DNA of 64,000 nt from Ectothiorhodospiraceae bacterium 2226. Its GTDB lineage: Bacteria > Pseudomonadota > Gammaproteobacteria > GCA-013348725. The stretch is taken from positions 1,166,501 to 1,230,500 of the forward strand of contig CP054689.1 of assembly GCA_013348725.1 (NCBI GenBank). The letters are read 5' to 3'. The first letter of the stretch is position 1, and each line of letters opens with the position of its first letter. The notes beneath the pieces were generated by a model. The model did not search any database. It had not been told where the DNA came from and was given only the letters and a program-made list of their open reading frames with translations. The position numbers were made by a program, and so were the translations under genes. Positions 44,003 through 52,854 of the stretch are shown piece by piece.

Positions 44003-45094
44003 ATGAGCGAGTCGATGTCCGGCGAGGCCCTGGTCTCCACCCGCGAGGCGATGGGTCCTTTCGCGCGCAATCTGAGCGTGTGGGTGGCGCTGTGCATCGT
44101 CGCGGGCGTCGCGCTGGGGCAGCTTCTGCCCATCGTGCCGGAGACCCTCGCGCGCATGGAGTACGCCTCGGTGTCCATCCCGGTGGCCCTCCTGATCTGG
44201 GCCATGATCTTCCCGATGATGGTGCAGATCGACTTCGCGGCCATCCTCGGCGTGCGCCGCGAGCCCAAGGGGCTCGGCATCACCACCAGCGTGAACTGGC
44301 TCATCAAGCCCTTCACCATGTTCGCCATCGCGTGGTTCTTCCTGCTGGTCGTGTTCGAACCGTTCATCCCACCCGACATCGGGCGCGAGTACCTGGCCGG
44401 CGCGATCCTGCTGGGGGCGGCGCCCTGCACCGCGATGGTGTTCGTATGGAGCTATCTCACGCGCGGGGATGCGGCCTACACCCTGGTCCAGGTGGCGGTG
44501 AACGACATCATCATGCTGTTCGCCTTCGCGCCCATCGTGATGCTGTTGCTCGGGATCTCCGACATCCTCGTCCCGTGGGAGACCATCGCGCTGTCCGTGC
44601 TGCTCTACCTCGTCATCCCGTTCGCGGCGGGGTACCTCACCCGCACCGCGCTGATCAGGCGCAACGGAATCGCGTGGTTCGACAACGTGTTCATGAAGCG
44701 TCTGGGGCCGGTCACGCCCACGGGACTGCTGATCACCCTGCTATTGCTGTTTGCCTTCCAAGGCGAGCGCATCCTCGCCAACCCCTTCCACATCGGCCTC
44801 ATCGCGGTGCCGCTGATCATCCAGACCTTTCTCATCTTCTTCATCGCCTATTACTGGGCGCGCGCCTGGCGGGTGCGCCATGCGGTGGCCGCCCCCGGGG
44901 CGATGATCGGCGCGAGCAACTTTTTCGAGCTGGCCGTGGCCACCGCCATTGCGATGTTCGGCCTGCAATCGGGCGCCGCGCTCGCCACCGTGGTGGGGGT
45001 GCTGGTGGAGGTGCCCTTGATGCTCGCGCTGGTGCGCATCGCCAATCGCACCCGGCACTGGTTTCCCGCACGTGAGGCGCCGCATCGCCGATGA
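44003..45094 (+). CDS. acr3: ACR3-family arsenite efflux permease
   Basis: 363 residues with about ten membrane helices. The critical cysteine is Cys142 in LLGAAPCTAMVFVWSYL, and Glu309 is in ASNFFELAVATAIAMFG. Both are the ACR3 transport residues. It exports arsenite in exchange for protons. The ATG at 44003 follows the aligned N-terminus; a longer upstream frame is not conserved. The stop overlaps the next gene as ATGA. No arsR or arsC is next to it; the AraC-type gene 3 kb upstream is the nearest regulator. Confidence 0.93.
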   Translation: MSESMSGEALVSTREAMGPFARNLSVWVALCIVAGVALGQLLPIVPETLARMEYASVSIPVALLIWAMIFPMMVQIDFAAILGVRREPKGLGITTSVNWLIKPFTMFAIAWFFLLVVFEPFIPPDIGREYLAGAILLGAAPCTAMVFVWSYLTRGDAAYTLVQVAVNDIIMLFAFAPIVMLLLGISDILVPWETIALSVLLYLVIPFAAGYLTRTALIRRNGIAWFDNVFMKRLGPVTPTGLLITLLLLFAFQGERILANPFHIGLIAVPLIIQTFLIFFIAYYWARAWRVRHAVAAPGAMIGASNFFELAVATAIAMFGLQSGAALATVVGVLVEVPLMLALVRIANRTRHWFPAREAPHRR

Positions 45095-45387
45095 CGCACA
45101 TCACCCTGAGCGCCGAGGCGCGGGAGTGGATCCTGGCCAACCGAGGGAGCGTCACGCTGCGGGCCTCGCCGCGCCACGGCTGCGCCGGCGGCCATGCGGC
45201 GGTGCCGGTGGCCACGCTCGGTGCACCGGAGGCGAGCGAAGACTATGCGCGTACGAACATCGACGGGGTAGACGTCTTCGTCGCACGCGCGCTGGAGGGA
45301 GAGCCCTACCGGATCACGCTGGAGGGCCTCTGGGGCTGGCAGCGCCTGGGGGTGGAGGGCGCCCTAAGCACGTGGCGCCGGGAGTGA
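45091..45387 (+). CDS. CC/Se-motif-like small protein
   Basis: 98 residues. ITLSAEAREWILANRGSVTLRASPRHGCAGGHAAVPV is followed by IDGVDVFVARAL and a C-terminal GLWGWQRLGVEG. This looks like the family named for a Cys-Cys or selenocysteine motif in HG-[CU]-C-G-G; here the second position is alanine (HGCAGG), leaving one cysteine. ATGA overlap with ACR3 implies co-translation and a role in arsenite or thiol chemistry. The function of the family is not established. No in-frame TGA or SECIS-like structure was seen. Confidence 0.65.
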   Translation: MTHITLSAEAREWILANRGSVTLRASPRHGCAGGHAAVPVATLGAPEASEDYARTNIDGVDVFVARALEGEPYRITLEGLWGWQRLGVEGALSTWRRE

Positions 45388-45442
45388 GACGCGCCCACGC
45401 GGATCCGCACACCCCGGGCGTTGGATGATGCGGGAGTAAGAC

Positions 45443-46264
45443 ATGCTCGAGCATATTCTGGTGGCGGCCGATTTCTCCCCTGCCTGGCCACGACTTCAGG
45501 CCCAGGTGCATCGGCTGCGGGTACTCGGATGCCGCGCGGTGACCCTCGTCCACGTGATGCCCACCGGCTACGCCCGTGCGCCGGGTGTGGGCCATCGCGC
45601 GCATTACGAAGCACAACTCCAGCAGGCGACCGCGACACTGCGCCCGCTCGGGTTGACGGTGGACACCGAGGTACGCGTCGGCGCCGTCGCCCAGGAGCTC
45701 CTCAGCGCGGCGCGCGCGCACGGCTGCGGCGTCATCATGGTCGGCACGCGCGGCCACAGCACCCTGCGCGATCTGTTGCTCGGCAGCACCGTGCTGGATC
45801 TCGCCCGCCTCACCGACCGCCCGCTGCTGCTGGCACCGACCGACGCCGACGCGCACCTGCCGCCCGAACCGGTGTGCCGGCCGCTGCTCGCCACCGACGC
45901 CTCCCTCGCTGCCGCGGCCGCCGAAGCGGCGTTTCTGCACCTTGCGCCGCAGTGCAGCAGGGGCATGGTGGTGTCCGTCGGCCGCTGGGACGAGCGCGAG
46001 GAAAAGGGCGAACGCTTGCGGGTCGAGCAGCACTTGGCTGCCTTGGGGCGGCGGGCGGGAGCGCCGGGATTCGACATCCGACTCCCCGGGCAAGGCAGGC
46101 CGGCCGCGGAGATCGCCCGCGCCGCCGAGGAGAGCGGCGCCGACATCGTCATCGTAGGCAAACGCGGCGCCAATCCCATGAAGGAACTGCTGCTCGGCAG
46201 CACGGCCGAAGAAGTGTGCCGCACCGCGCGCCGGCTGGTGCTATTGGTGCCGGGCGGGGCTTGA
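45443..46264 (+). CDS. Tandem universal stress protein
   Basis: 273 residues made of two UspA domains (about 1-132 and 145-270). Each carries the ATP-binding G-x2-G-x9-G-S/T loop: VGTRGHSTLRDLLLGST and VGKRGANPMKELLLGST. The opening MLEHILVAADFSP is typical. It probably senses adenine nucleotides or assists stress survival in the cytosol. It is 55 bases after the CC/Se-like gene, possibly in the same transcript, and converges on the DUF389 gene. Confidence 0.9.
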   Translation: MLEHILVAADFSPAWPRLQAQVHRLRVLGCRAVTLVHVMPTGYARAPGVGHRAHYEAQLQQATATLRPLGLTVDTEVRVGAVAQELLSAARAHGCGVIMVGTRGHSTLRDLLLGSTVLDLARLTDRPLLLAPTDADAHLPPEPVCRPLLATDASLAAAAAEAAFLHLAPQCSRGMVVSVGRWDEREEKGERLRVEQHLAALGRRAGAPGFDIRLPGQGRPAAEIARAAEESGADIVIVGKRGANPMKELLLGSTAEEVCRTARRLVLLVPGGA

Positions 46265-46386
46265 CCCCGCACCTCGCCGAGTGGACGGCATCGACACGGC
46301 GGAACACCACTGCTCGATCCGACCGAGTATTGCCAGTGGGCGCGGCCCGGCCGCTGATGGGCGGTTAACGTGCGGGCGCGCCGCCT

Positions 46387-47376
46387 TCACCAGGCCCCCG
46401 TGTTCACGCCGAAGCGATGGCGCAGCACGATGGCCCCAAGCAGCACCAGCAGGCTGATGAGCCAGAACGCGCCGTAGATCAGCATCGATTGGCGCGCCTT
46501 GCGCTGCGCGAGCCAAGTGCGCGGGCGCACGCCCTTGAACAGGAACACCACCTTCGCGGCCAGGTTCACGCACACGATGTTGACCGCCAGCAGCAGCCCC
46601 GCGCTCAGCGCGAAGTCCCAGCGCCCCGCGCCCAGCATCATGCCCAAGGTCGCGGCCGGCGGCATCAGTGCCACGGCGACCATCACGCCCACCAGCGCGG
46701 TGGACAGGCCGGTGGTGAGCGACAACACCGCGGCGGCCCCCGAGGCCAGGGCGAGGATGATGCTGTCCAGGCCCACCACGGTGCGCGCCATCAACTCGGC
46801 GGAGGTGTAATCGAGTTCCCAGAACAGGCCGATCAGCACCGACAAGCCCACCGCGAGCCCGAGGCCCGCGAAGTTGGTCCGCAAGGAGCGCACCACCAGT
46901 TGCGTATCACCCAGCGAGGTACCGAGGGCGAGGCCGAGGTTCGGCCCGAGGAGCGGCGCGATCACCATGGCGCCCACCACAATCGCCACGCTGTCCTCCA
47001 GCAGTCCGACGCTGGCCACGATGGTGGAGAGGAACACCAACAGCAGAAAGTTGAGGTCCAGCCGCGCGCCGCGCTCGATGTCGCTATAGAGCTCTTCGCG
47101 CGTGGTGCCCGCCGGCGCCGGCTTCTCGCCCGCCTTGGGGGCCGGCAGCGTCGCCTCCACCGGCAGGATCACGATGCGCGCATCGGCCGCGCCCAGGATG
47201 CTCTGCAGGGCATCGATCACGTTCTGACGCGCGTCGGGGGCCACCAGCATGCGCACCGCCACACGACCGTCCTCTCCCGCGGGCCCCGCCCACGCATCCA
47301 CCGCCTCGTGCTGCTGCGCGATGCCGAGCAGCGTGTCGACATGTCCCGCGTCCGCCACCACCTCGATGATCTTCAC
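46387..47376 (-). CDS. DUF389 (TIGR00341) membrane protein
   Basis: 329 residues. The N-terminal soluble part of about 110 residues (MKIIEVVADAGHVDTLLGIAQ) precedes five or six helices. IVVGAMVIAPLLGPNLGLALGTSLGD and LTTGLSTALVGVMVAVALMPPAATLG are family motifs. No biochemical role is known for the family; the repeated GAM-x-IAPLLGP suggests a channel or transporter. The gene stands alone between two plus-strand genes. Confidence 0.88.
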   Translation of the reverse strand: MKIIEVVADAGHVDTLLGIAQQHEAVDAWAGPAGEDGRVAVRMLVAPDARQNVIDALQSILGAADARIVILPVEATLPAPKAGEKPAPAGTTREELYSDIERGARLDLNFLLLVFLSTIVASVGLLEDSVAIVVGAMVIAPLLGPNLGLALGTSLGDTQLVVRSLRTNFAGLGLAVGLSVLIGLFWELDYTSAELMARTVVGLDSIILALASGAAAVLSLTTGLSTALVGVMVAVALMPPAATLGMMLGAGRWDFALSAGLLLAVNIVCVNLAAKVVFLFKGVRPRTWLAQRKARQSMLIYGAFWLISLLVLLGAIVLRHRFGVNTGAW

Positions 47377-47653
47377 CGGCGCCTCTTCTTGTTATGTCTC
47401 CCGTGCACGCATCCTGGCGGCCGCGGCCACACGGCGCAAGCGGGGCGGGCGCGGCCGCGCGGGCCAACTCGCTCCCAGGCTCACGCGCCGGACACGCGGG
47501 CGGGCCCTGACACCGGCCGCCGCGGCTTGCTAAGCTAGCGCGCTTTGGCAGGCGCCGGCCCATTCGGCGCGCCCTGCCGCACAGGATGTGCCGCAGTCTG
47601 AGCGATCCAGGATGGACGCGGCCAGACCTACCTTGAAACCAACCAGGTCCGCC

Positions 47654-48082
47654 ATGAGAACCCTGATTCGATTCTTCTTCCGGGGCGTACGCCTCGCGCT
47701 CGCGCCCGTGATGGTGCTGTACGACCTCGTCAAGGCGCCCACGCCCATCGAGCGGCCCGCGGCCGAGCAGCAGCGCGTGGACGAGGCGACGCGCGCCCTG
47801 AAGCTGTACCAGTTCCGCACCTGCCCTTTCTGCATCAAGACGCGCCACGCCATCCGGCGTCTGGCGCTGAACATCGAGCTGCGCGACGCACAGCACGACC
47901 CGGTCAGTCGCGAGGAGTTGCTGCGCGGCGGCGGTCAGGTGAAGGTGCCCTGCCTGCGCATCGCCGAGGCGGACGGCGCCGTGCGCTGGATGTACGAGTC
48001 GTCCGAAATCAATGCCTATCTCGAGCGCCGTTTCGGCCCCGAGTCCGCGCACGCAGCGCCATCCAGAAACGCGGCGCCATGA
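47654..48082 (+). CDS. Membrane-anchored glutaredoxin-domain protein
   Basis: 142 residues. An N-terminal hydrophobic stretch (LIRFFFRGVRLALAPVMVLYDLV) suggests membrane attachment. The glutaredoxin fold follows with active site CPFC (residues 53-56) in LYQFRTCPFCIKTRHAIRRL, then VKVPCLRIAE and a WMYESSEINAYLERRF end. It likely reduces disulfides or mixed glutathione disulfides at the membrane face. The start at 47654 was preferred over one 22 codons upstream because it gives the hydrophobic N-terminus. Confidence 0.85.
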   Translation: MRTLIRFFFRGVRLALAPVMVLYDLVKAPTPIERPAAEQQRVDEATRALKLYQFRTCPFCIKTRHAIRRLALNIELRDAQHDPVSREELLRGGGQVKVPCLRIAEADGAVRWMYESSEINAYLERRFGPESAHAAPSRNAAP

Positions 48083-48143
48083 TCGCGGCCGCAGGCCGCT
48101 AATCATGTCCAGGCTGGATTGATCCGACCTCCCAACGCACCGG

Positions 48144-48755
48144 CTACGCCCGCCGCAGGCGGTACCACTGCTCGTCCGGCCGCATGATCGACTGCAGCAG
48201 GCGCGGTAGTCGGAAGTGCGAGGGCTCCACGTGGGTGATCCGCCAGCCCGGGAAGGCGGCCAGGATCTCGCTGCGGTCGGCACCGCGGATCAAGGGCCGG
48301 CGCCGGCGCGGCCATACCAGCAACAGCACCGAGGCGTCGGGCGCGGCCACTGCGCTCACCTCACGCCCCATCGCCCGGCGCGCGGCATCGGGCAGGTCGT
48401 GGAAGGTGCCGGTGTCGAGCACCAGCCGGTAGTGGCTGCCCACGCCCGCCTGCCGCAGCGCCGTGACGTCGCCCTGGATCAGCCGCATGGGCACACCGGC
48501 CTGTTCCACCCGCACGTGGGCGCGGCGCAAGGCCTTCTCCACGATGTCCACGCCGGTCACGTCCCAGCCCCGGCGGGCGAGCTCGATCCCCCAGATCCCG
48601 CTGCCGGTGCCAAGATCCAGCGCGCGTCCAAAAGGCGGGCGGCGACCCTGCTCCTCGCGCGCGAACAGCGCCTGGGCGGTGTGCACGAAGGGTTCATCTT
48701 CGACGGCGTCCTCCCAAGGATGGAAGCCGACAGCGTAGGCGAAGGTCCAGTTCAT
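48144..48755 (-). CDS. SAM-dependent methyltransferase
   Basis: 203 residues. The SAM motif LDLGTGSGIWGIELARRGWDVTGVDIVEKAL lies near 46-76, with RLIQGDVTALRQ and LVLDTGTFHDLP downstream. This is a class I methyltransferase related to thiopurine or TehB-like enzymes. The substrate cannot be read from the sequence. It is convergent with the glutaredoxin gene and 140 bases from the transglycosylase end. Confidence 0.82.
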   Translation of the reverse strand: MNWTFAYAVGFHPWEDAVEDEPFVHTAQALFAREEQGRRPPFGRALDLGTGSGIWGIELARRGWDVTGVDIVEKALRRAHVRVEQAGVPMRLIQGDVTALRQAGVGSHYRLVLDTGTFHDLPDAARRAMGREVSAVAAPDASVLLLVWPRRRRPLIRGADRSEILAAFPGWRITHVEPSHFRLPRLLQSIMRPDEQWYRLRRA

Positions 48756-48895
48756 GGCAGCGTCCTCGCGTACAAGAAACTCACGCCCGGGCGATACCGC
48801 GAGCGCCCTGGGATAACATCGGAAAGTTTAGGCAAGTGGCGGGGTTGAAGCGGCTGCGGCGGGCGCCGCCACGCGCCCGCCGACAGTCGCAGCGA

Positions 48896-50983
48896 CTACT
48901 GCTCGGTGAGGCGCGCGTAGGCCTCGAAGCGATCGCGGATGTGGCGCACGTAGTTGACCGGTTCCTGGCCGCGCACGTAGCCGTGCGCCGCGTGGCGGTG
49001 ATACTCGCGTTGCGCGAGCAGCAGCATGGCGTGCTCGACGTTGTCGAACCACTGGTCCGAGGCCCAGCCCTTTTGCGCGGCCAGCCGACGCGCGTCGCGC
49101 ACGTGACCGATACCGGCGTTGTAGGCCGCCAGCGCGAACCAGGTACGGTCGGCCATGTTCAGTTCCGGCTCGAAGCGGCGCATCAGCCAGTCCATGTACT
49201 GCACGCCGGCGTGGATGCCGGAGTCCGGGTCGTGCAGATCGTCGAAGCCGAGTTCGCGGCCGGTGCGCGGCAGCACCTGCATCAGCCCCAGCGCGCCGGC
49301 CCAGGAACGGGCCGCCGGATCGAAGCGGCTCTCCTGATACATCTGCGCCACCACCAAACGCCAGTCGAAGCCGTAGCGCTCGGCGTAGCGGCGCACGAGC
49401 TCGTCGTACGGCGAGAGCGCGGCGGCCGAGGCGCCGTCCACCCGCTCGCCGACGTGCGCCTGGATGGTCCGGTCGTTGCCGAAGTACTTGGCGCGCGTCA
49501 GGTTGTAGAACACGCCGCGGTACTCGCGCCGCAAAAACCCGTTCACCGCCTCCACCAGTTGCGGGTTGTCGGCGCGCATCAGCCATCCGTGCGCGCCCTC
49601 CTCGGTCAACGCAAAGGCCGCGCGGATGTCGTCGCGGTAGGTCTGCTCGATCTCGACGATGTGGCTGTCGGCCACCGTCAGGTCGTATTCGCCGCGCCCG
49701 ACCCGATCGATGATCTGCTCGGTCTCCAGGTCCTCCGCCGCGGCCACCAGTTCGAAGGCGTAACCCGCCTCGCGCAGCGCGCTCAGGGTGCGCCAATAGC
49801 TGCTGTTGCGGCGCACCACGACCGTGCGCCCGGCGAGGTCGTCGGCGGACTGGATACCGAGGTCATCGGCGCGCGTCACCAGCAATTCGGTGACGCGATG
49901 GTAGGGGCGCGAGAACACCATGCCCTCGCCGCCCCCCTCGGCGCTGATGGTGAGCGAGGCCGCGGCGAGGTCGGCGTGGCCGTCGCGCACCCAATCGCGC
50001 AGCGCGGCATGGCTCGGCGGCACCACCACCGCCAGGCGCAGGCCGCGGCTGTCGGCGAAGCGCTTGGCCAGTTCGTATTCGAAACCCATCAACTCGCCGC
50101 GGAACAGAAAGTAGTTGGCGGCGTTGTTGCGCGTGGCTACGCGCAGCACCCCGCGCGCGGCGATGCCGTCGAGGTCGTCGGTATGGATCTCGTTCGGCGT
50201 GCTCAGCAATTGATGGCTGCTGAGGAAGCGGTTCACGCTCGCCAGCAGCTGCGGGGCGTCGCGCCGTACCGCCCAGCCCACCGGCCGCACGTCGGGCAGC
50301 GTGAGCGCGACGTGCAGGTCCTCGCGGCCCGGCAGCAGCGCCAGGGCGGTGTTGCTGTCCAGCACCGCGAGCTCGTAGCTGCCGTTGGCCACGCCGTCGA
50401 GCAGCGCCTCGTCCGAGCCACCCTCGGCGGTCACGATCTCGAACGGCTCCTGAAAGCGCTCGGCGTGGATGCGCTGCAGGGTCTCCTGGAAACTGCTGTC
50501 GCCGAACGCGGCCACACGCTGCCCGCGCAAATCGCGCGGCGACTCGAGCCGCACGTCCGTGCGCCCGATCACCACCTCGCGCACGAAGGCGATCGGCGCG
50601 GAGAACGCGAAGCGCGCCATGCGTGTCTCGGTGATGGTCAGGTTGGCCGCGGCGAGATCGCCTCGCCCCGCTTCGAGCGCCGCGAACAGCTCGGTGAGGG
50701 AGTCGACCAGCACCCACTCGATGGCGCGGCCCTCGCCGGCGGCGTACTCGCCCAACAGTTCGCGTTCCGCCGCATCCGGCAGACCGCTGCGCGGCAGAAA
50801 GTCCGGGCCGTCGAGCTGGCGCAGGGTGATGACGCGCAGCGGCGTCTGCTGCGCCGTTGCCCGCTCACGCTCCGCGGCGGACTCCTCCGAGCTGCAGCCG
50901 GTCTGCGACAAGGCCGCTACCGCCAACAGGGCCGCGGGTGTGCACAGGTAGGCCAGCCGCCGGAAAAAGTCGCGTGTTGTCAT
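48896..50983 (-). CDS. Lytic transglycosylase with two tandem solute-binding domains (MltF-like)
   Basis: 695 residues. A signal sequence with possible lipobox (TGC, Cys30) is followed by two type-3 solute-binding domains in tandem (about 47-270 and 278-505), then an SLT domain (about 525-660) with catalytic Glu in MYQESRFDPAARSWAGALGLMQVLP. Ordinary MltF is about 500 residues with one binding domain that regulates the enzyme after binding peptidoglycan peptide. The second copy is unusual. The start at 50983 lies next to a G-rich ribosome site; the long upstream frame is a shadow. It cuts glycan strands in the periplasm. Confidence 0.88.
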   Translation of the reverse strand: MTTRDFFRRLAYLCTPAALLAVAALSQTGCSSEESAAERERATAQQTPLRVITLRQLDGPDFLPRSGLPDAAERELLGEYAAGEGRAIEWVLVDSLTELFAALEAGRGDLAAANLTITETRMARFAFSAPIAFVREVVIGRTDVRLESPRDLRGQRVAAFGDSSFQETLQRIHAERFQEPFEIVTAEGGSDEALLDGVANGSYELAVLDSNTALALLPGREDLHVALTLPDVRPVGWAVRRDAPQLLASVNRFLSSHQLLSTPNEIHTDDLDGIAARGVLRVATRNNAANYFLFRGELMGFEYELAKRFADSRGLRLAVVVPPSHAALRDWVRDGHADLAAASLTISAEGGGEGMVFSRPYHRVTELLVTRADDLGIQSADDLAGRTVVVRRNSSYWRTLSALREAGYAFELVAAAEDLETEQIIDRVGRGEYDLTVADSHIVEIEQTYRDDIRAAFALTEEGAHGWLMRADNPQLVEAVNGFLRREYRGVFYNLTRAKYFGNDRTIQAHVGERVDGASAAALSPYDELVRRYAERYGFDWRLVVAQMYQESRFDPAARSWAGALGLMQVLPRTGRELGFDDLHDPDSGIHAGVQYMDWLMRRFEPELNMADRTWFALAAYNAGIGHVRDARRLAAQKGWASDQWFDNVEHAMLLLAQREYHRHAAHGYVRGQEPVNYVRHIRDRFEAYARLTEQ

Positions 50984-51056
50984 GTCCGCCCCCCCCGGGT
51001 ACTTGTTTGGGCGCACTATATCCGCTGCGCGGCGCCGGGGTACAGCCGGGCGCCGC

Positions 51057-51818
51057 TCAGGCGGTGGCGCCCTCGGCGCGCACCGGCACCGCGGTACGGC
51101 AGTCCGGGAATGCGGCGCAGGCCCAGAACTCGCGCCCCGCGTGTGGCCCCGACACCGCGCGCCGACGGCGCATCCCGCCGCCGCACTTGGGGCACGGCGG
51201 CGCTGCCTCGGCCGCGCCCGCGACCAGCGGCCCGATGGTCGGCTCCACGCGGCCCGGCGGCGGGTCCGGCTCCACCTCCCCCTCGTCGAACACCGGCTCG
51301 CGGCGAACCGCGGGCGGCGGCGCGACGGTGGTCGCCCGCAGCACCGCGTCGCGCAGCGCCTCGACGGAATAGCTGCGGGTGGCCGGGATGCGCAGCAGGG
51401 GAAGCGCGGCGTCGCGGCACGCGTGCTCGAGAAAGGCATCGCGTCGGCGCCGCGCCGCGCCCCGGTGGGAGCGGTCGTCGAGCTCGATGGCGCACAACGG
51501 CACGATCTCGTCGGGAGTGCAGAGCAGGAAGTCGAAATGCTTGGCCGAGATGCGATTGAAGGCGCGCAGGTGCGCGGCGCGATCGCGCGCCATCACCTCG
51601 AGCACGTCGGCCACGCGCACCTTGCCGAGGATGCGGTAGTCGCTGCCGACGGCCTGTTCCAGCACGCCGAGAAAGGAGCGTTCGGCGGGGCTGAACAGCG
51701 CGCCGCGGCGGATGTAATCCGACTGCCCCTCGCCGGACGGGCGCCAGCGCCGCGCGAGCAAGGCGTACAGAATGGCCGCAACGGCCAGGAAAGCCAGGAA
51801 CAAGATCGCGGCGTTCAT
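51057..51818 (-). CDS. Membrane-anchored DUF2726 protein with C4 zinc finger
   Basis: 253 residues. An N-terminal helix (AAILFLAFLAVAAILYALLA) anchors the protein. A DUF2726 nuclease-like domain follows: FSPAERSFLGVLEQAV, FDFLLCTPDEIVPLCAIELDDRSH. A C-terminal topoisomerase-type zinc finger (CPKCGG...CAAFPDC) at 212-243 could bind DNA. The E-L-D-D core resembles restriction-endonuclease folds. Function unknown; a membrane-tethered DNA-binding or nuclease role is inference. Confidence 0.8.
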   Translation of the reverse strand: MNAAILFLAFLAVAAILYALLARRWRPSGEGQSDYIRRGALFSPAERSFLGVLEQAVGSDYRILGKVRVADVLEVMARDRAAHLRAFNRISAKHFDFLLCTPDEIVPLCAIELDDRSHRGAARRRRDAFLEHACRDAALPLLRIPATRSYSVEALRDAVLRATTVAPPPAVRREPVFDEGEVEPDPPPGRVEPTIGPLVAGAAEAAPPCPKCGGGMRRRRAVSGPHAGREFWACAAFPDCRTAVPVRAEGATA

Positions 51819-51968
51819 CCGCCCTCCTGCAAACCACCGCGCGCGCCTCGGCCCGGCTGCCGCCGAACCGCGCCGCGGTGGAAGGTTCGGGCCCGTTTCG
51901 GGTCCCTTGTTCTTCTTCAGCCCTGATCGGGCTGTGGTATCAGAGGCGGCTCCGCAGACGCCGGAGGC

Positions 51969-52793
51969 CTATCGACGGGTTAACGGCACCTCGCCGTTCC
52001 AACTGTAGGGTACGACCACCTCCCCGGTGGGGCCGGGGATGCGCACGTTGCCGGCCACCGCCACCGGCAGGGCCCGCGCCTGACGCAACAGCTGCGTCAG
52101 CTCGCCGAGCTGGCTGTAGTCGAGCCACACGCGCAGCTGCACCATGCCCGCCTCGTTCTGCGCGATGTCGAGCGGCTGGCTACTCTCGCCGCGCGCGAGC
52201 GACGCGCCGGCCAACTGCAGATCGTAGTTGAAGCCGTTCAGGCGAAGTGGGAACTGGTTGGCGTTCTTCACCTGCACGCCGAGCGCGAGTTGCGCGCCCG
52301 CCAGACCCAGGGCCTCCACCTGCAGGCTGCGCACCGACACCTCCGGCAGGCGCGGCACGGGCAGCGTGCCCGATTGGCTGTAGGGCACCTTGAACGGGCC
52401 CAGCTGCGCCTCGCCGCTCAGCCGGTAACTCACCCGATCCTCCCGGCCCAGCGCGCGCAGCGAGTCGAGCATCTCCGCGTAGTTCAAGGTGATCGGCAGC
52501 GTCAGACGCGAGGTGTCGTTGGCACCGACGTGCAGGCGCTGGTCATGCGAGCCGCTGATAAAGGGCCGATCCTGCAGCTCGAGTTGGTAGCTGAGCGTCC
52601 GCAACGAGACCCCGAGCCGGTTGGGGTTGTGCACGTCGAAATCGAACGCAACCTGCGCCTGCGCCAGCGACATGGACACCACACGCACGTCGCGCAGTTC
52701 CACCTGCGGGTCTTGCACGTACTCCTGCACGGCCGCACAGCCGCCGAGCGCCAGCAGGCCCGCGGCCGCCGCCCATCGCATCCATCCGTTCAT
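51969..52793 (-). CDS. LEA type 2 (WHy-domain) lipoprotein
   Basis: 274 residues. A lipoprotein signal ends in LGGC (Cys19). Two WHy/LEA2 domains are seen: LRDVRVVSMSLAQAQVAFDFDVHNPNRLGVSLRTLSYQLELQD and VQVKNANQFPLRLNGFNYDLQLAG. These beta-sandwich domains bind ligands or protect surfaces. In gammaproteobacteria such lipoproteins are usually attached to the periplasmic face of a membrane. Role unknown. Confidence 0.85.
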   Translation of the reverse strand: MNGWMRWAAAAGLLALGGCAAVQEYVQDPQVELRDVRVVSMSLAQAQVAFDFDVHNPNRLGVSLRTLSYQLELQDRPFISGSHDQRLHVGANDTSRLTLPITLNYAEMLDSLRALGREDRVSYRLSGEAQLGPFKVPYSQSGTLPVPRLPEVSVRSLQVEALGLAGAQLALGVQVKNANQFPLRLNGFNYDLQLAGASLARGESSQPLDIAQNEAGMVQLRVWLDYSQLGELTQLLRQARALPVAVAGNVRIPGPTGEVVVPYSWNGEVPLTRR

Positions 52794-52854
52794 TGAGAAT
52801 CCTCGAAGTGCACAGCGCCGGATTATGGCACGGGCAGCGCCGCCGAGCGGCCGC

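Noticed and set aside
45091-45387. Selenocysteine codon in the CC/Se-like gene
   Set aside because: The motif position is GCC (Ala) beside a normal TGC; there is no in-frame TGA before the stop.
48836-51559. Very long plus-strand frame of over 900 codons
   Set aside because: Lies exactly opposite the lytic transglycosylase and DUF2726 genes; composition is the codon-bias mirror of those genes and no domain is visible.
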